Shown in pieces: positions 8,314-17,020 of a DNA stretch of 47,719 bases (position 1 is the stretch's first letter; every line of letters begins with the position of its first letter). The DNA is from an archaeon (GTDB lineage Archaea > B1Sed10-29 > WALL01 > WAMD01): assembly GCA_024275655.1 (NCBI GenBank), contig JAJRYR010000063.1, positions 1 to 47,719 of the forward strand, given 5' to 3'. A model generated the notes under the pieces. The model had not been told where the DNA came from, did no database searches, and worked only from the letters and a program-made list of their open reading frames with translations. A program made the position numbers and the translations under genes.

Positions 8314-9861
8314 ATGGCGGGAAAGAAGAAGAAAAAGAAGTCTGAAAAGAAGAAAAAGGAAGCAAGGAAGACTGCTAAGAAAAAGGTCAGCAAGGGCAAG
8401 AAGTCAAAAGCAAAGGCAAGCACAAAGAAAAAGCAAACCAAATCCAAGAAAAGCGTGAAGGCGAAAAGCAAGAAAGCAAAGAAAACCAAGAAGACCAGCG
8501 GAAAGGCGAAGAAGACGGTGAAGAAAACTGCCAAGAAAGCTACAAAGAAAACCACTAAAAAGGCAACAAAGAAATCTGCCAAGAAAAAGACAGTGAAAAA
8601 GACCAGTAAGAAGAAAACCACAAAGAAGACAACTAAGAAAAAGGCGGGCAAGACCACCAAGAAAGCCAAAAAGAAGCAGGCAAAAAAGGAAAAGAAGAAA
8701 GAAGTAAAGAGACCTGCTAAGAAAAAGGAGAAAAAAGGAAAAAAGGAAAAAGCTGTTGAGGAAGAAGAGATCGTGATAATCAAACTAGAAGCCGAACCAG
8801 AGGAACAAGAGGAGGGACCAAGGGAGCAAAAGATAGTTATTGAGCTCCCCGAAAAAGAGGAGATCCCTGGACCTGAACCAAAGCCAGAGGAGCCAGTGGA
8901 ACTAGTGCAGGAGGAGGCAAAGGAGATCCCGAGAGAGGCTCCGCAGCCAGGAAAGCCCAGGTGTCCTGATTGTGGATCCACAAACCTAAGATGGGATTAT
9001 GAAAAGGCGGAGCTAGTATGCTTGGACTGCGGGTCAATAATTGAAGAGAGCATGATTGACTATGGGCCAGAATGGAGAGCATTTGATTCCTATCAAAAGA
9101 CAAAAAGGCAAAGAACAGGATCCCCAATAAAGTACACAAAGCCCAACAAAGGGTTGGTAACAGAGATAGATAGATACAATAGAGATATAAGAGGTAGCAA
9201 GCTCTCTCCACAGGCGGCTAGCCAAATGGGAAGGCTTAGAAAATGGCACAAGAGATCCAGTATTGCCAGCTCAATAGAGAGAAATCTAACCATTGCCATG
9301 GGAGACCTGGAAAGGATTTCTTCTTATTTAGGTTTACCACCAAACATACGAGAAGCAGCGGCTCTGCTTTATAGAAAGGCAGTAGAAAAAGGGCTAATCC
9401 GAGGAAGGTTAATAGAGAGCGTGGTCGCAGCTGTTGTATACATGATATGTAGACAGTATGGAATACCTAGAACTCTAGATGAGATTGCAGAAGTGTCAGG
9501 AATCTCAAAGAAGGAGATTGGAAGAACTTACAGATTCTTGAAGAAGGAGTTGTACGTAGATGTGCCTTTGACAAATCCAATATACTATGTCCCTAGATTT
9601 GCGAGTGCACTGGGATTGAGCGGAAAAGTGCAGGAGAAAGCAAAGGAAATCTTGCAGGATGCAGTTGAGAAAGGATTGATAAGTGGAAGAGGACCTACGG
9701 GCGTTGCAGCGGCTGCTGTTTACATTGCCAGCGTGATGATGGGTGAAAGGAGAACGCAGAAGGAAGTGGCAGAGGTAGCTGGAGTTACGGAAGTAACCAT
9801 AAGGAACAGATACAGAGAGCTAAAAAGAGAGTTAAACCTGGATATACAGGAGGAGGACTAA
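8314..9861 (+). CDS. tfb: Transcription initiation factor B with lysine-rich H1-like N-terminal tail
   Basis: Archaeal TFIIB homologue that recruits RNA polymerase to TBP-TATA complexes. Residues 1-146 are almost pure KK/KT/KA repeats (my count is 79 lysines), like histone H1 tails. Residues 147-209 are acidic and proline-rich. The normal TFB follows: zinc ribbon CPDCGS...CLDCGS (Cys217, 220, 236, 239), B-reader/linker to about 312, and two cyclin repeats (about 316-413 and 420-510, with [11 protein letters not shown] and [10 protein letters not shown]). Normal TFBs are about 300 residues; this one has 515. It starts at ATG 8314, and no internal Met precedes the zinc ribbon until well inside the core, so the tail is part of the gene. 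Coupled to gar1. Confidence 0.95.
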   Translation: MAGKKKKKKSEKKKKEARKTAKKKVSKGKKSKAKASTKKKQTKSKKSVKAKSKKAKKTKKTSGKAKKTVKKTAKKATKKTTKKATKKSAKKKTVKKTSKKKTTKKTTKKKAGKTTKKAKKKQAKKEKKKEVKRPAKKKEKKGKKEKAVEEEEIVIIKLEAEPEEQEEGPREQKIVIELPEKEEIPGPEPKPEEPVELVQEEAKEIPREAPQPGKPRCPDCGSTNLRWDYEKAELVCLDCGSIIEESMIDYGPEWRAFDSYQKTKRQRTGSPIKYTKPNKGLVTEIDRYNRDIRGSKLSPQAASQMGRLRKWHKRSSIASSIERNLTIAMGDLERISSYLGLPPNIREAAALLYRKAVEKGLIRGRLIESVVAAVVYMICRQYGIPRTLDEIAEVSGISKKEIGRTYRFLKKELYVDVPLTNPIYYVPRFASALGLSGKVQEKAKEILQDAVEKGLISGRGPTGVAAAAVYIASVMMGERRTQKEVAEVAGVTEVTIRNRYRELKRELNLDIQEED

Positions 9862-10172
9862 CCCCTAACCCCAAACTTATCCACAACCCTCTTTACCTTT
9901 TCTAGGCTTCTGGTGGTCACGAATATTTTCTCCCCTAGCTGTTCTAGAAGAGCATCTTCAATCCATCGCCCCACCGTGGCATAGTGCACGCCTGTCTTTG
10001 AGAAAATAATAGTGTCGTTATCATAGATACTTAGGAACTTTACGTTCCTGGAGTGTTTTCTCTCAACATTTTTCAGGATCCTTCTAAGCTGGTCTTTAGA
10101 GAGATTGTGGCTTCCGAACATGGATACTCCTCGTATGAATGCTACTCCTATTTTTCCGTTTTTAGGATTCAT
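9858..10172 (-). CDS. DUF1697-like protein
   Basis: The opening [33 protein letters not shown] resembles the start of DUF1697 proteins (LLRGINVGG...ms-x-L), and [15 protein letters not shown] resembles the later strand-helix. No biochemical role is established. The ORF track starts at 10211, but the first 13 codons overlap a TATA-like box (attttatattc on this strand). The ATG at 10172 lies about 25 bp from that box, so a leaderless 104-residue product is more likely. It is shorter than bacterial DUF1697 proteins (about 170-180 residues). Its stop codon overlaps that of tfb, with which it converges. Confidence 0.7.
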   Translation of the reverse strand: MNPKNGKIGVAFIRGVSMFGSHNLSKDQLRRILKNVERKHSRNVKFLSIYDNDTIIFSKTGVHYATVGRWIEDALLEQLGEKIFVTTRSLEKVKRVVDKFGVRG

Positions 10173-10194
10173 ACGTTTAATTGCGAAGAAAATG

Positions 10195-10206
10195 AATATA
10201 AAATAT
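10195..10206. promoter_or_regulatory. Shared TATA element between DUF1697-like gene and tmk
   Basis: The near-palindromic aatataaaatat sits about 25 bp from the tmk ATG on one side and about 28 bp from the revised DUF1697-like ATG on the other. Both distances fit leaderless initiation, so one element may serve both directions. Inferred from spacing only. Confidence 0.45.
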
Positions 10207-10224
10207 CCCATCGTAAACTAGGAT

Positions 10225-10848
10225 ATGTTCGTGGTATTTGAGGGTATAGATGCTAGTGGTAAGGAAACCCAGGCTAAGCTTCTGGAAAAGGCATTGAAGA
10301 AGAAAGGATACAAGGTTGTGTACATAGACTTTCCAGATTATAAGAATCCGATAGGAAAAATGATTCGAAAATTTTTGGACAAAAAGGTTGAACTGGACGT
10401 AGAGACCAGGGCATTGTTGTATGCGGCTGATAGGAGGTACAGGTATAAGGATATAAAGAAGGCTTTGGACGAAGGGAAGATAGTTATATGCGATAGATAC
10501 TGCTACTCGAACATAGCGTACCAGGGAAGCTTGGGTGCAAAGCCCAGCTGGTTAGCCAGCTTGGACGCGACACTAATATTTCCAGATGTTGTGTTCCTGA
10601 TGGACATTCCTGCAAAGGAATCACTGAAGAGAAGAACCAGGAAGGACAGGTATGCTAGTAAGAAAGCATTTCTGGAAAAGGTTAGAGAAGCTTATCTTAA
10701 CATGGCCAATGGAACCATTCAACCCTTCAGAGCCTATGGTGACTATGCTGAGTGGATTGTCTTGGATGGGAGGAGGCCAATAGATGAGATACACGAAAGG
10801 ATAATGAGGGAAATTGAACTTAGGCTTCCCAGAGGGGGTGAAGAGTAA
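10225..10848 (+). CDS. tmk: dTMP kinase
   Basis: Phosphorylates dTMP to dTDP with ATP. The P-loop FEGIDASGKET is at residues 5-15, the DRY motif in CDRYCYSNIAYQ near residue 92, and an arginine-rich lid in LKRRTRKDRYAS near residue 133. The 207-residue length is normal. Transcription is probably leaderless from the shared TATA element. The stop overlaps the start of the next gene as TAATG, so the two are translationally coupled. Confidence 0.95.
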   Translation: MFVVFEGIDASGKETQAKLLEKALKKKGYKVVYIDFPDYKNPIGKMIRKFLDKKVELDVETRALLYAADRRYRYKDIKKALDEGKIVICDRYCYSNIAYQGSLGAKPSWLASLDATLIFPDVVFLMDIPAKESLKRRTRKDRYASKKAFLEKVREAYLNMANGTIQPFRAYGDYAEWIVLDGRRPIDEIHERIMREIELRLPRGGEE

Positions 10849-11336
10849 TGGTGGACATAAAGGTTGTTCCAATAAATTTGGAGGCTGGAATAGAGGTGAT
10901 CTTGGGCCAGGGGAACTTCTCTTTGAAAACTGTAGATGACATTGCTAGAGTTTTGATAGCTTCTGCTCCAAACATAAAAGTGGGAGTGGCAATGAATGAT
11001 GGAGGAATGAAAATTACTAGAACCAGCGGGAACGACCCAGACCTGGAGAAGCTGGCAGGAGAGCTAGCCTACCTAATAGGAGCCGGACATCTGTTCGTGG
11101 CATTGATAAAGGAAGCATATCCTTTAAACATACTTAACGATTTGAAGCACGTCCACGGAATATGCAAGATATTCGCTGCTAGTTCCAATCCCCTTCAAGC
11201 CCTAGTTGCGGAAACGGACCAAGGAAGAGCAGTGATTGGTGTAGTGGACGGATTTAAGAGCGATGGAATAGAAGACGAGGAAACTAAAAAAGAGAGAAGG
11301 GAGCTACTGCACAAGATTGGATATCACTTGGGTTGA
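10848..11336 (+). CDS. Adenosine-specific kinase family protein
   Basis: Matches the archaeal adenosine-specific kinase family (PF04008): VIPINLEAG-like start, VILGQGNFSLKTVDDI, VGVAMNDGGMKITRTSGNDPDLEKLA and the C-terminal VAETDQGRAVIGVVDG. The length of 162 residues is typical. A member of the family was reported to phosphorylate adenosine, but the fold differs from known kinases and the role in vivo is not firm. It is coupled to tmk through TAATG, which places it in nucleotide metabolism. Its last 13 bp overlap the convergent multi-HTH gene. Confidence 0.88.
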   Translation: MVDIKVVPINLEAGIEVILGQGNFSLKTVDDIARVLIASAPNIKVGVAMNDGGMKITRTSGNDPDLEKLAGELAYLIGAGHLFVALIKEAYPLNILNDLKHVHGICKIFAASSNPLQALVAETDQGRAVIGVVDGFKSDGIEDEETKKERRELLHKIGYHLG

Positions 11337-12598
11337 TCTCTTTTCTTTTTCTTGACTTTTTCCAGCAATCTGGTTATTTCCTTTTGGGCCACTGGGTGAA
11401 GTTTTTCTGCCAGGTAACTCTTGTAGACTGCCAAACCAATTGCCAGTGGCAGTGTTCGTTCGTCCAGTTCTCCTCGATTAATCCTTTCTAAAATTTCATG
11501 GTAGTGTGGGGCCCCTTCTCTTGCAAGTATTCTCCTAACAACGATATCTTTGTGATAAAGTATTGCGTTTTTTGAAGGGGGTTTAACACCATATTTTTTT
11601 GCGATTTCGTTAGCTATCTCTTGCAATGTCTTGCCAACTGCCAGACCCTCCTCCAAAGTTTCGTACACTTTGTCCCTATGGACACCAAACACTAACAGTT
11701 TTTCTTTCTCTTTTGTTTTTATTGTCTTTTCTAATCCTTCTTTAGCTTTCTCACTCAGCTTTATCTCTTTAGGGTCAATTGCTAGCAAGTGACTCACAAT
11801 TTCGTCTGAGTATTTGTGCAAGATAGGTTCGATTGATAACCTGTTCCTAATTTTGCGTTCTACCTGTCCCTGGTTTTTCTTCAATATCTCAACCAGCTCC
11901 AGTATTGTCCTTGGATGAGCAGCGTTTTTCCCAGTATAAACTGCCATTCCTACACCCTCTGCCAGTTTGAGAGCCCTGTCTATTACGGGATCCCCTCTCA
12001 TCTTGTTCACTCTTTTTCTCACGCTATCCGCTTTCATGTTTAGAATCGCAGCAATCCTCTTTATAGGGACTAGTAAGTATACCAAGCCCCGTATGTCTGA
12101 TTGGAGCATTTCCTCTGTGTAACCTTCCAGTTTTCTCCTTAGCTTTTTTCTCTGAGCTGGGGGTAAGGAGTCTATATATACCTCCAGTGCTTTTTTGAAA
12201 ATTCCTCCCCGTTCCTGTGCCAGTTTTTCGAGCCTTTCGTATTTTATTCTCTTCATAATTTCTTTCCTTTCTTTTGGTGAAGCATTTATCAGTTTTTGTG
12301 CTAGATTAGCATACCTATCCTCACTTTTCTTGCTCTGAGTTTCTGGCCCTCTTCTTAGCACTGCCTTTCTCCACGTATCGTATTCCTTCTTGTAATTCTT
12401 AGAAAAGTGGTCAAGTACTATTTCTAGGTCATAGGAACTTATTCCAAAGAATTCCCTTATCTCTTTCCTGCTGAGCATCTTCCCTTTCTTGACGAGGATT
12501 GAAAGTCTCTTGGCGTAATATCTGTGATCATCAGTCACTCTGTCCAACCGCTTACCAAGTCTCCTTTTACTCTTTGTATTCTTCGTTCTAGTTTTCAC
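11324..12598 (-). CDS. Large basic protein with several HTH-like segments
   Basis: No family recognised. The 424 residues are very rich in Lys and Arg and almost wholly helical. Three segments read like helix-turn-helix motifs: about 42-66 (LSRKEIREFFGISSYDLEIVL), 179-200 (IKRIAAILNMKADSVRKRVNKM) and 324-350 (TLQEIANEIAKKYGVKPPSKNAILY). N- and C-termini are strongly basic. It overlaps the upstream antiporter gene by 4 nt, so it belongs to the CBS-antiporter operon and could be its regulator or a chromatin-like protein. Both ideas are inference. The 3' end overlaps the convergent adenosine-kinase gene by 13 bp. Confidence 0.6.
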   Translation of the reverse strand: MKTRTKNTKSKRRLGKRLDRVTDDHRYYAKRLSILVKKGKMLSRKEIREFFGISSYDLEIVLDHFSKNYKKEYDTWRKAVLRRGPETQSKKSEDRYANLAQKLINASPKERKEIMKRIKYERLEKLAQERGGIFKKALEVYIDSLPPAQRKKLRRKLEGYTEEMLQSDIRGLVYLLVPIKRIAAILNMKADSVRKRVNKMRGDPVIDRALKLAEGVGMAVYTGKNAAHPRTILELVEILKKNQGQVERKIRNRLSIEPILHKYSDEIVSHLLAIDPKEIKLSEKAKEGLEKTIKTKEKEKLLVFGVHRDKVYETLEEGLAVGKTLQEIANEIAKKYGVKPPSKNAILYHKDIVVRRILAREGAPHYHEILERINRGELDERTLPLAIGLAVYKSYLAEKLHPVAQKEITRLLEKVKKKKRDQPK

Positions 12599-14325
12599 CT
12601 AACTCTACCTCCCACCCACCTCATCCTCTCCTTTGTTCTTATACCTTTCTTAATTTTTTCGTAGTTTTCTACCGACACTAAATAACCCTTTGTTGTGTAT
12701 ATCAACCCCAGGAAAAAGACCAGTGCGGGAAGGACTATGTAATCTGGGGCCAGCAAGAATGTTGCAATCCACATCGTTATTGACATTAAGATTAACGTAA
12801 ATCCAGCCAAAAGGTCTGCTAAATAGTATTGCATCCACATTATGTGATAGTCCTTTAAGTCTGGGAACATGCTAGGCCCAGCAATACCCACCAGCCTTAT
12901 CCCCAACCACCGGATTTTCATTACGATTCCATATAGAACGGGAACAAGCAAGGCCACAGCTATCCACTTGAATATCGTTTTAGCAGAATAACCCAGGATG
13001 GTTATGTGGACTTTTGTACTTGCAACTATGAGAAGGTATATCACGGAGAATCCAGCCATCAGATATAAACCCAAAGATCTAAAGAAGGAAACGAGCGTTT
13101 CTCTCATCTCTTTGTTTCTCTTGGTTGCATGAATCAGGGATCCAGTAAGAGAGAGCCTCTTGCTAGTTGGCGCCCTATCCAAGATTCTGCTGAATAACGG
13201 CACTGCTTTTATTCCATAGGGCATAAGGAAGGCCGTGGTTAGACCCAGCATAATGGCAGAATTCAAAATTTCAGGAGCATGAGTCAGGTTAAGTCTCACA
13301 GCATAACTTGCAATAATCAGTGAGAATTCTCCGATTGGCAGCATCAGTCCAGATAACTTGGCAGACAGTTTTGAATCTAGCCCGAGGTAGTGCCCGAACC
13401 CACCATATATGAGATACTTGCCGATTGTAGATAACGCTAGGAGAGCCAGTATTATTATGTACGACGATACGTCTGTGGGTATTGTGAACATCATACCCAC
13501 AGAAACAAAGAAAAACGCAGAAAAGAATTCTCGAAATGTCCCAAGTTCTCTTTCAATCTCTTGGTGGTGCCCCATCTTGGATAATAGGTATCCCGCGAAG
13601 AATGCACCTATCGCGGCTGAAATCCCAAAGAAACTGACAATATAAGACAGGAAGAAGACAATTCCCAGAGTATACAAGGCAATGTGTTGTCTATATTCAA
13701 ATCTCTCAATTGCTTTCAATAGGTATTTTGAATATTCTGATATAACGAATAAAAAGACCAGAACTACAGCCACTGATGTTAATATGACTGTTGGTAGATT
13801 AGTTCCTTCACCCCCACCAAGTGAACCTAGGATTGCCAACACTAGAATAGCAACGAAGTCCTCTATGAGAAGCATGGTGATAGATATACTAGCTTCCAAT
13901 GTTTGCATTTCACCTTTATCCATCAAGTATTTTCCGATCACGGCCGTGGAACTCATCATTATTATGAATCCGAGAAAAGCAGACTCTAGAAGTCCAAATC
14001 CAAATACTTGACCAACAAAAAAACCCAGTATGAAGTTCAGTAGAATCTTGGCGGGCCCCAGGATCAAAGCTGCCAATCCTCCCTCCTTCAACTTTTCGGG
14101 ATCCAACTCCAACCCAATGTAAAAAAGTAACATGATAACTCCTACTTCTGAAAAAAGGTCCAGCACTATGTTTGACTTAACTATTCCTAGCAATGGACCT
14201 ACTATCATGCCTGCTAGGATGTAACCTAGAACAGAAGGGAACTTGTACTTCTCTAGGATGGCTCCGAGAAGCATTGCCAACGCAAGAATGACTCCCATGT
14301 CCAGTATGAGCTTCTCTGTTATCAT
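12595..14325 (-). CDS. Cation:proton antiporter, CPA2 (KefB/NapA-like) family
   Basis: Integral membrane antiporter of Na+ or K+ against H+. The first 380 residues form the CPA2 core, seen in YILAGMIVGPLLGI, MLLFYIGLELDPEKL, MMSSTAVIGKYLMDKG and LLIEDFVAILVLA, followed by SAAIGAFFAGYLL and LMLPIGEFSLIIASYA. The ion-site pair reads Glu-Asp where electrogenic members have Asp-Asp. An additional C-terminal region has about four further membrane spans (LYLMAGFSVIYLL onward) in place of the usual TrkA-N domain, which is uncommon. The track begins at GTG 14334; the ATG at 14325 is a plausible start. Upstream is a possible internal promoter (cttttaatcc-like). Confidence 0.88.
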   Translation of the reverse strand: MITEKLILDMGVILALAMLLGAILEKYKFPSVLGYILAGMIVGPLLGIVKSNIVLDLFSEVGVIMLLFYIGLELDPEKLKEGGLAALILGPAKILLNFILGFFVGQVFGFGLLESAFLGFIIMMSSTAVIGKYLMDKGEMQTLEASISITMLLIEDFVAILVLAILGSLGGGEGTNLPTVILTSVAVVLVFLFVISEYSKYLLKAIERFEYRQHIALYTLGIVFFLSYIVSFFGISAAIGAFFAGYLLSKMGHHQEIERELGTFREFFSAFFFVSVGMMFTIPTDVSSYIIILALLALSTIGKYLIYGGFGHYLGLDSKLSAKLSGLMLPIGEFSLIIASYAVRLNLTHAPEILNSAIMLGLTTAFLMPYGIKAVPLFSRILDRAPTSKRLSLTGSLIHATKRNKEMRETLVSFFRSLGLYLMAGFSVIYLLIVASTKVHITILGYSAKTIFKWIAVALLVPVLYGIVMKIRWLGIRLVGIAGPSMFPDLKDYHIMWMQYYLADLLAGFTLILMSITMWIATFLLAPDYIVLPALVFFLGLIYTTKGYLVSVENYEKIKKGIRTKERMRWVGGRVR

Positions 14326-14365
14326 GGCTATCACTAGATTTACGTATTTTGGATTAAAAAGTTAT

Positions 14366-15562
14366 CTAACTTTTAACCCTTGAGAAGCCAATTGCGGTCA
14401 AGAAAGGTGCCAGCACTGTTGTTACCACCACCAGTATAACTAGTGATGCGAACAGTCCCTCAGAGATTAGTCCCTTGCTCATTGCCAGGGTACCAATGAC
14501 TAGGGTTATTCCGCCCCTGGGAATTAGTGAAAGACCAATTGCTAGGGATTCTGCGATGGATAATCTAGAGAGGACTCTGCTAACCAGGGCCCCCAACACT
14601 TTGCCCAAACCAGCTAGGACCAGTATCCCCAATGCTACTTCAAGCCAGTAGGGATCAGCCAAGGCCCTCAAATTTGCATTCAATCCAATCATAATGAAGA
14701 ATGCCGGGAACAAGAGTATGTCCCCCAGGTTGAGGAATATTTTTTTGATCTCGTATTTGTACAATGGATGCAGAGTGGAAAATGCCAGGCCGACTAGGAA
14801 CACCCCGAATCCTGCCTCATACAGGAAGTCCTCCGAAACTATGGCGGCTATGATTATGAATATGAGGGTTAGGAGGGTGGTTGTTTGCTCCGAGGGATAA
14901 TCAAAGTACCTGTAGGCCCATGCACTTATTTTAGGTATTACAGTTAGAGACACTATCCAGAACAGGGCCAGTACTAGCAAAAAGCTCAAGAATCCTACGG
15001 GGTTGAAACCACCTTTGGAAAAGCTGGTTATGACCAGGAAGAGAAGAATGAGGCCAAATATGTCATCCACTAGAGAAGATACACTGAATATCTTGGCGGC
15101 TCTAGTTGATCCCTTTCTCATGGACATTATTGTTGTTAGAGCGGATATGCTAGACGATATTGATAAAGCAGTTCCCAGCACCAAAGCTTGTATTACAGGT
15201 AGGCCCATGAAAATGCCAAAACCGGAAACGAGGACAAAGGACACAAACAAACCGAACAGTCCGATGGATATCCCTTCTCTTGAAAAGGATATAATCTCCC
15301 TTATGTTGGATTCCAGGCCGACCAGGAATATCAGTATCAATCCCCCCATTGAACCCAGGAATATGAGCCACTGATATGCTAGGGGATTCTGGTTGAGATG
15401 AATCACGTTCAATCCACTAGGTCCTAGAAGGAGTCCAGCTATCATTGCTCCTAGTATTGGCGGGAGCCTAGCTTTTCTAAATATCCATGAGAACACCAAC
15501 GCAGCAAGAACCACCCAAAGAAAATCAACGATGGAACTGAGTATGATGTTCCCATACATCAT
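14366..15562 (-). CDS. Cation:proton antiporter, CPA2 family (Asp-Asp type)
   Basis: Second antiporter of the operon, 398 residues, with about 12-13 predicted membrane helices and no soluble domain. LPPILGAMIAGLLLGPSGL and LIFLVGLESNIREI match the first half, SSSISALTTIM the unwound helix, and SLVDDIFGLILLF the ion-binding Asp-Asp pair typical of electrogenic Na+/H+ exchangers. LIPRGGITLVIGTLA closes the fold. The start codon overlaps the stop of the CBS gene (aatgatg), implying coupled translation. Having one Asp-Asp and one Glu-Asp antiporter together suggests different ion stoichiometries or a heteromer. Confidence 0.9.
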   Translation of the reverse strand: MMYGNIILSSIVDFLWVVLAALVFSWIFRKARLPPILGAMIAGLLLGPSGLNVIHLNQNPLAYQWLIFLGSMGGLILIFLVGLESNIREIISFSREGISIGLFGLFVSFVLVSGFGIFMGLPVIQALVLGTALSISSSISALTTIMSMRKGSTRAAKIFSVSSLVDDIFGLILLFLVITSFSKGGFNPVGFLSFLLVLALFWIVSLTVIPKISAWAYRYFDYPSEQTTTLLTLIFIIIAAIVSEDFLYEAGFGVFLVGLAFSTLHPLYKYEIKKIFLNLGDILLFPAFFIMIGLNANLRALADPYWLEVALGILVLAGLGKVLGALVSRVLSRLSIAESLAIGLSLIPRGGITLVIGTLAMSKGLISEGLFASLVILVVVTTVLAPFLTAIGFSRVKS

Positions 15563-16104
15563 TTTTTCTCACCCTTCCTGTCTAGGTTCCACGCTGCCTC
15601 AAGCAATTCAAGCAAAGTTAGATCTCCAATGATTCTCCCCTGGTTATCCACAACAGGTATCTCGGTTAAACCGTGTTCTACCATTAATTTGTATGCTCTC
15701 CTGAGAGAGTGAGTCAAATCTACACACACGGGCTCTCTCATGAGGTCTTTTGCCTTCTCGGAGAATGCGTACCTTTCCAGAAATTCTTTATCAAATAGAA
15801 TGCTGGGAGATCCAGAATTTATAGTGTCTGGATCGTGGGCTACTGTTGCTTGTAATATGTCCCAGATTGTTATTACGCCAATTAACTTTCCATCCTCGTC
15901 CACCACGTATGCACTCATTGTCTTTGGTGATTGAAGGATTATTCGCACCACTTCCTCCAGGTCATCATCTGGCCTTACAAGAGCCAAATCCTCCCTACCT
16001 TTGGTTATGAGATTAAAAGCTTGGATCACTCCTTTATCCACATCAACTTCTTCGCTCTCTATAATCCTGGTTGGATTGTCTAGCCTAGGTCTCTTCAATT
16101 TCAT
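15559..16104 (-). CDS. CBS-domain protein, probable antiporter regulator
   Basis: Contains two CBS repeats: about residues 30-90 (MSAYVVDEDGKLIGVITIWDILQATV) and 118-172 (LTEIPVVDNQGRIIGDLTLLELLEAAW), separated by a helical insertion. CBS pairs bind adenine nucleotides and often gate transporters. It is the first gene of the antiporter operon and overlaps the Asp-Asp antiporter by 4 nt, so control of antiport by nucleotide state is a reasonable inference. The ATG at 16104 lies about 28 bp from tttaaaac on this strand, suggesting a leaderless transcript. No membrane segment. Confidence 0.85.
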   Translation of the reverse strand: MKLKRPRLDNPTRIIESEEVDVDKGVIQAFNLITKGREDLALVRPDDDLEEVVRIILQSPKTMSAYVVDEDGKLIGVITIWDILQATVAHDPDTINSGSPSILFDKEFLERYAFSEKAKDLMREPVCVDLTHSLRRAYKLMVEHGLTEIPVVDNQGRIIGDLTLLELLEAAWNLDRKGEKK

Positions 16105-16181
16105 GCTAGGAATAACTCAAAACGGTTTTAAATAATTGAAAGCTTTTTAATTCCTAATTCGTTTTTATGCTAGGTGGTCTT

Positions 16182-16658
16182 ATGGAAATAGAAAGGGCAG
16201 CTTTGGTAAAGGACGTTCCGAAGGAAATTCTGTTTTATGCCATAGAAGTCATTGGAGAAGGATTAATTGAGGATGCCAAGTCAAAGTTTGGAGATTTTCC
16301 AAACTTTAGCGTGGAAATGGAGCTAGAAAAGGTAAAACCAGGGCCTTGGGTGGTGAAATATAGAGTTCACTTTAGCGTTTATGATTACGAGTTCAAGTGG
16401 GAGATAAGGGATGCCAAGAAAGGTTACTTAGTTAGGTTTGTTGGGAAGACCAGAGGGAAATGGTGGGAACCTCTGTTCGATGTTGAGTCTAAATTGGAGG
16501 ATTTAGTTGATACTCAGTGGTCCGCATTCTGCAATTTTGCTGTTGGGTATATGAGCGCAGTCAGTTATGGGAAGGCGAGGAAAAGGTCGGAGGCCAGGGA
16601 GCATGTGAGAAAGGCCAAGGAAAAGCTAGGTAAAACCAGGAAGAAGAAGAGGAAGTGA
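16182..16658 (+). CDS. Hypothetical protein with basic C-terminal tail, 158 aa
   Basis: No family recognised. The body is an alpha/beta domain with many aromatic residues (KPGPWVVKYRVHFSVYDYEFKWEI; VGKTRGKWWEPLFDVESKLEDLV), and the last 30 residues are basic (EHVRKAKEKLGKTRKKKRK). The fold resembles coenzyme- or steroid-binding beta-sheet domains only vaguely. The track starts at 16167, but the ATG at 16182 has a Shine-Dalgarno aggtgg at the right distance; the earlier ATG would suit a leaderless transcript. Divergent from the CBS-antiporter operon. The basic tail recalls those on other proteins in this window and may bind RNA or DNA. Confidence 0.6.
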   Translation: MEIERAALVKDVPKEILFYAIEVIGEGLIEDAKSKFGDFPNFSVEMELEKVKPGPWVVKYRVHFSVYDYEFKWEIRDAKKGYLVRFVGKTRGKWWEPLFDVESKLEDLVDTQWSAFCNFAVGYMSAVSYGKARKRSEAREHVRKAKEKLGKTRKKKRK

Positions 16659-16716
16659 AACATTTTTAAACTAGGAGCCCAGCAAACTAGTGACAACCAT
16701 TTAGGAGGCTTTTGGA

Positions 16717-16965
16717 ATGGAAAGAGAATTTAGGAAACCTAGGAGAGAGAAACCCAATTACAAAACCCTATCTGAAGAAACTTATACATACGGAAACGGC
16801 AACTTTATTGAGGTTGCTAGAAAGGAGGTAGATGGGAACGAGTTCATTTCCATCTCAAAGGGAAGGACTCTCCCAGATGGAACAAAGAGGTACAAGGGAG
16901 GGATAGGATTCCCTGATGATGCTGAAATAAAGGCTTTCATTATTCAGACATTGCAGGAGATGTAA
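16717..16965 (+). CDS. Small protein, possibly PC4/PUR-like nucleic-acid binding
   Basis: 82 residues with a basic N-terminus (EREFRKPRREKPNYK) followed by four probable beta-strands and a C-terminal helix (GNFIEVARKEVDGNEFISISKGRTL; YKGGIGFPDDAEIKAFIIQTLQEM). A strand-rich sheet with a closing helix is the layout of PC4/PUR-type single-strand binding folds, but the match is weak and I give it only as a possibility. It has its own TATA-like box (tttttaaact near 16664) and a clear ribosome site (taggagg), which supports a real, separately expressed gene. Converges with ileS across a T-rich gap. Confidence 0.6.
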   Translation: MEREFRKPRREKPNYKTLSEETYTYGNGNFIEVARKEVDGNEFISISKGRTLPDGTKRYKGGIGFPDDAEIKAFIIQTLQEM

Positions 16966-17020
16966 CCTCCTTGCAATGCTCACCAACCCTTTAACCCTGT
17001 TCTTGTTCTGTTTTTCTCTG

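Noticed and set aside
8187-8981. 264-aa minus-strand ORF rich in Phe and Ser opposite the TFB tail
   Set aside because: It is the reverse complement of the lysine-repeat codons (AAG/AAA giving CTT/TTT), so its composition is an artefact.
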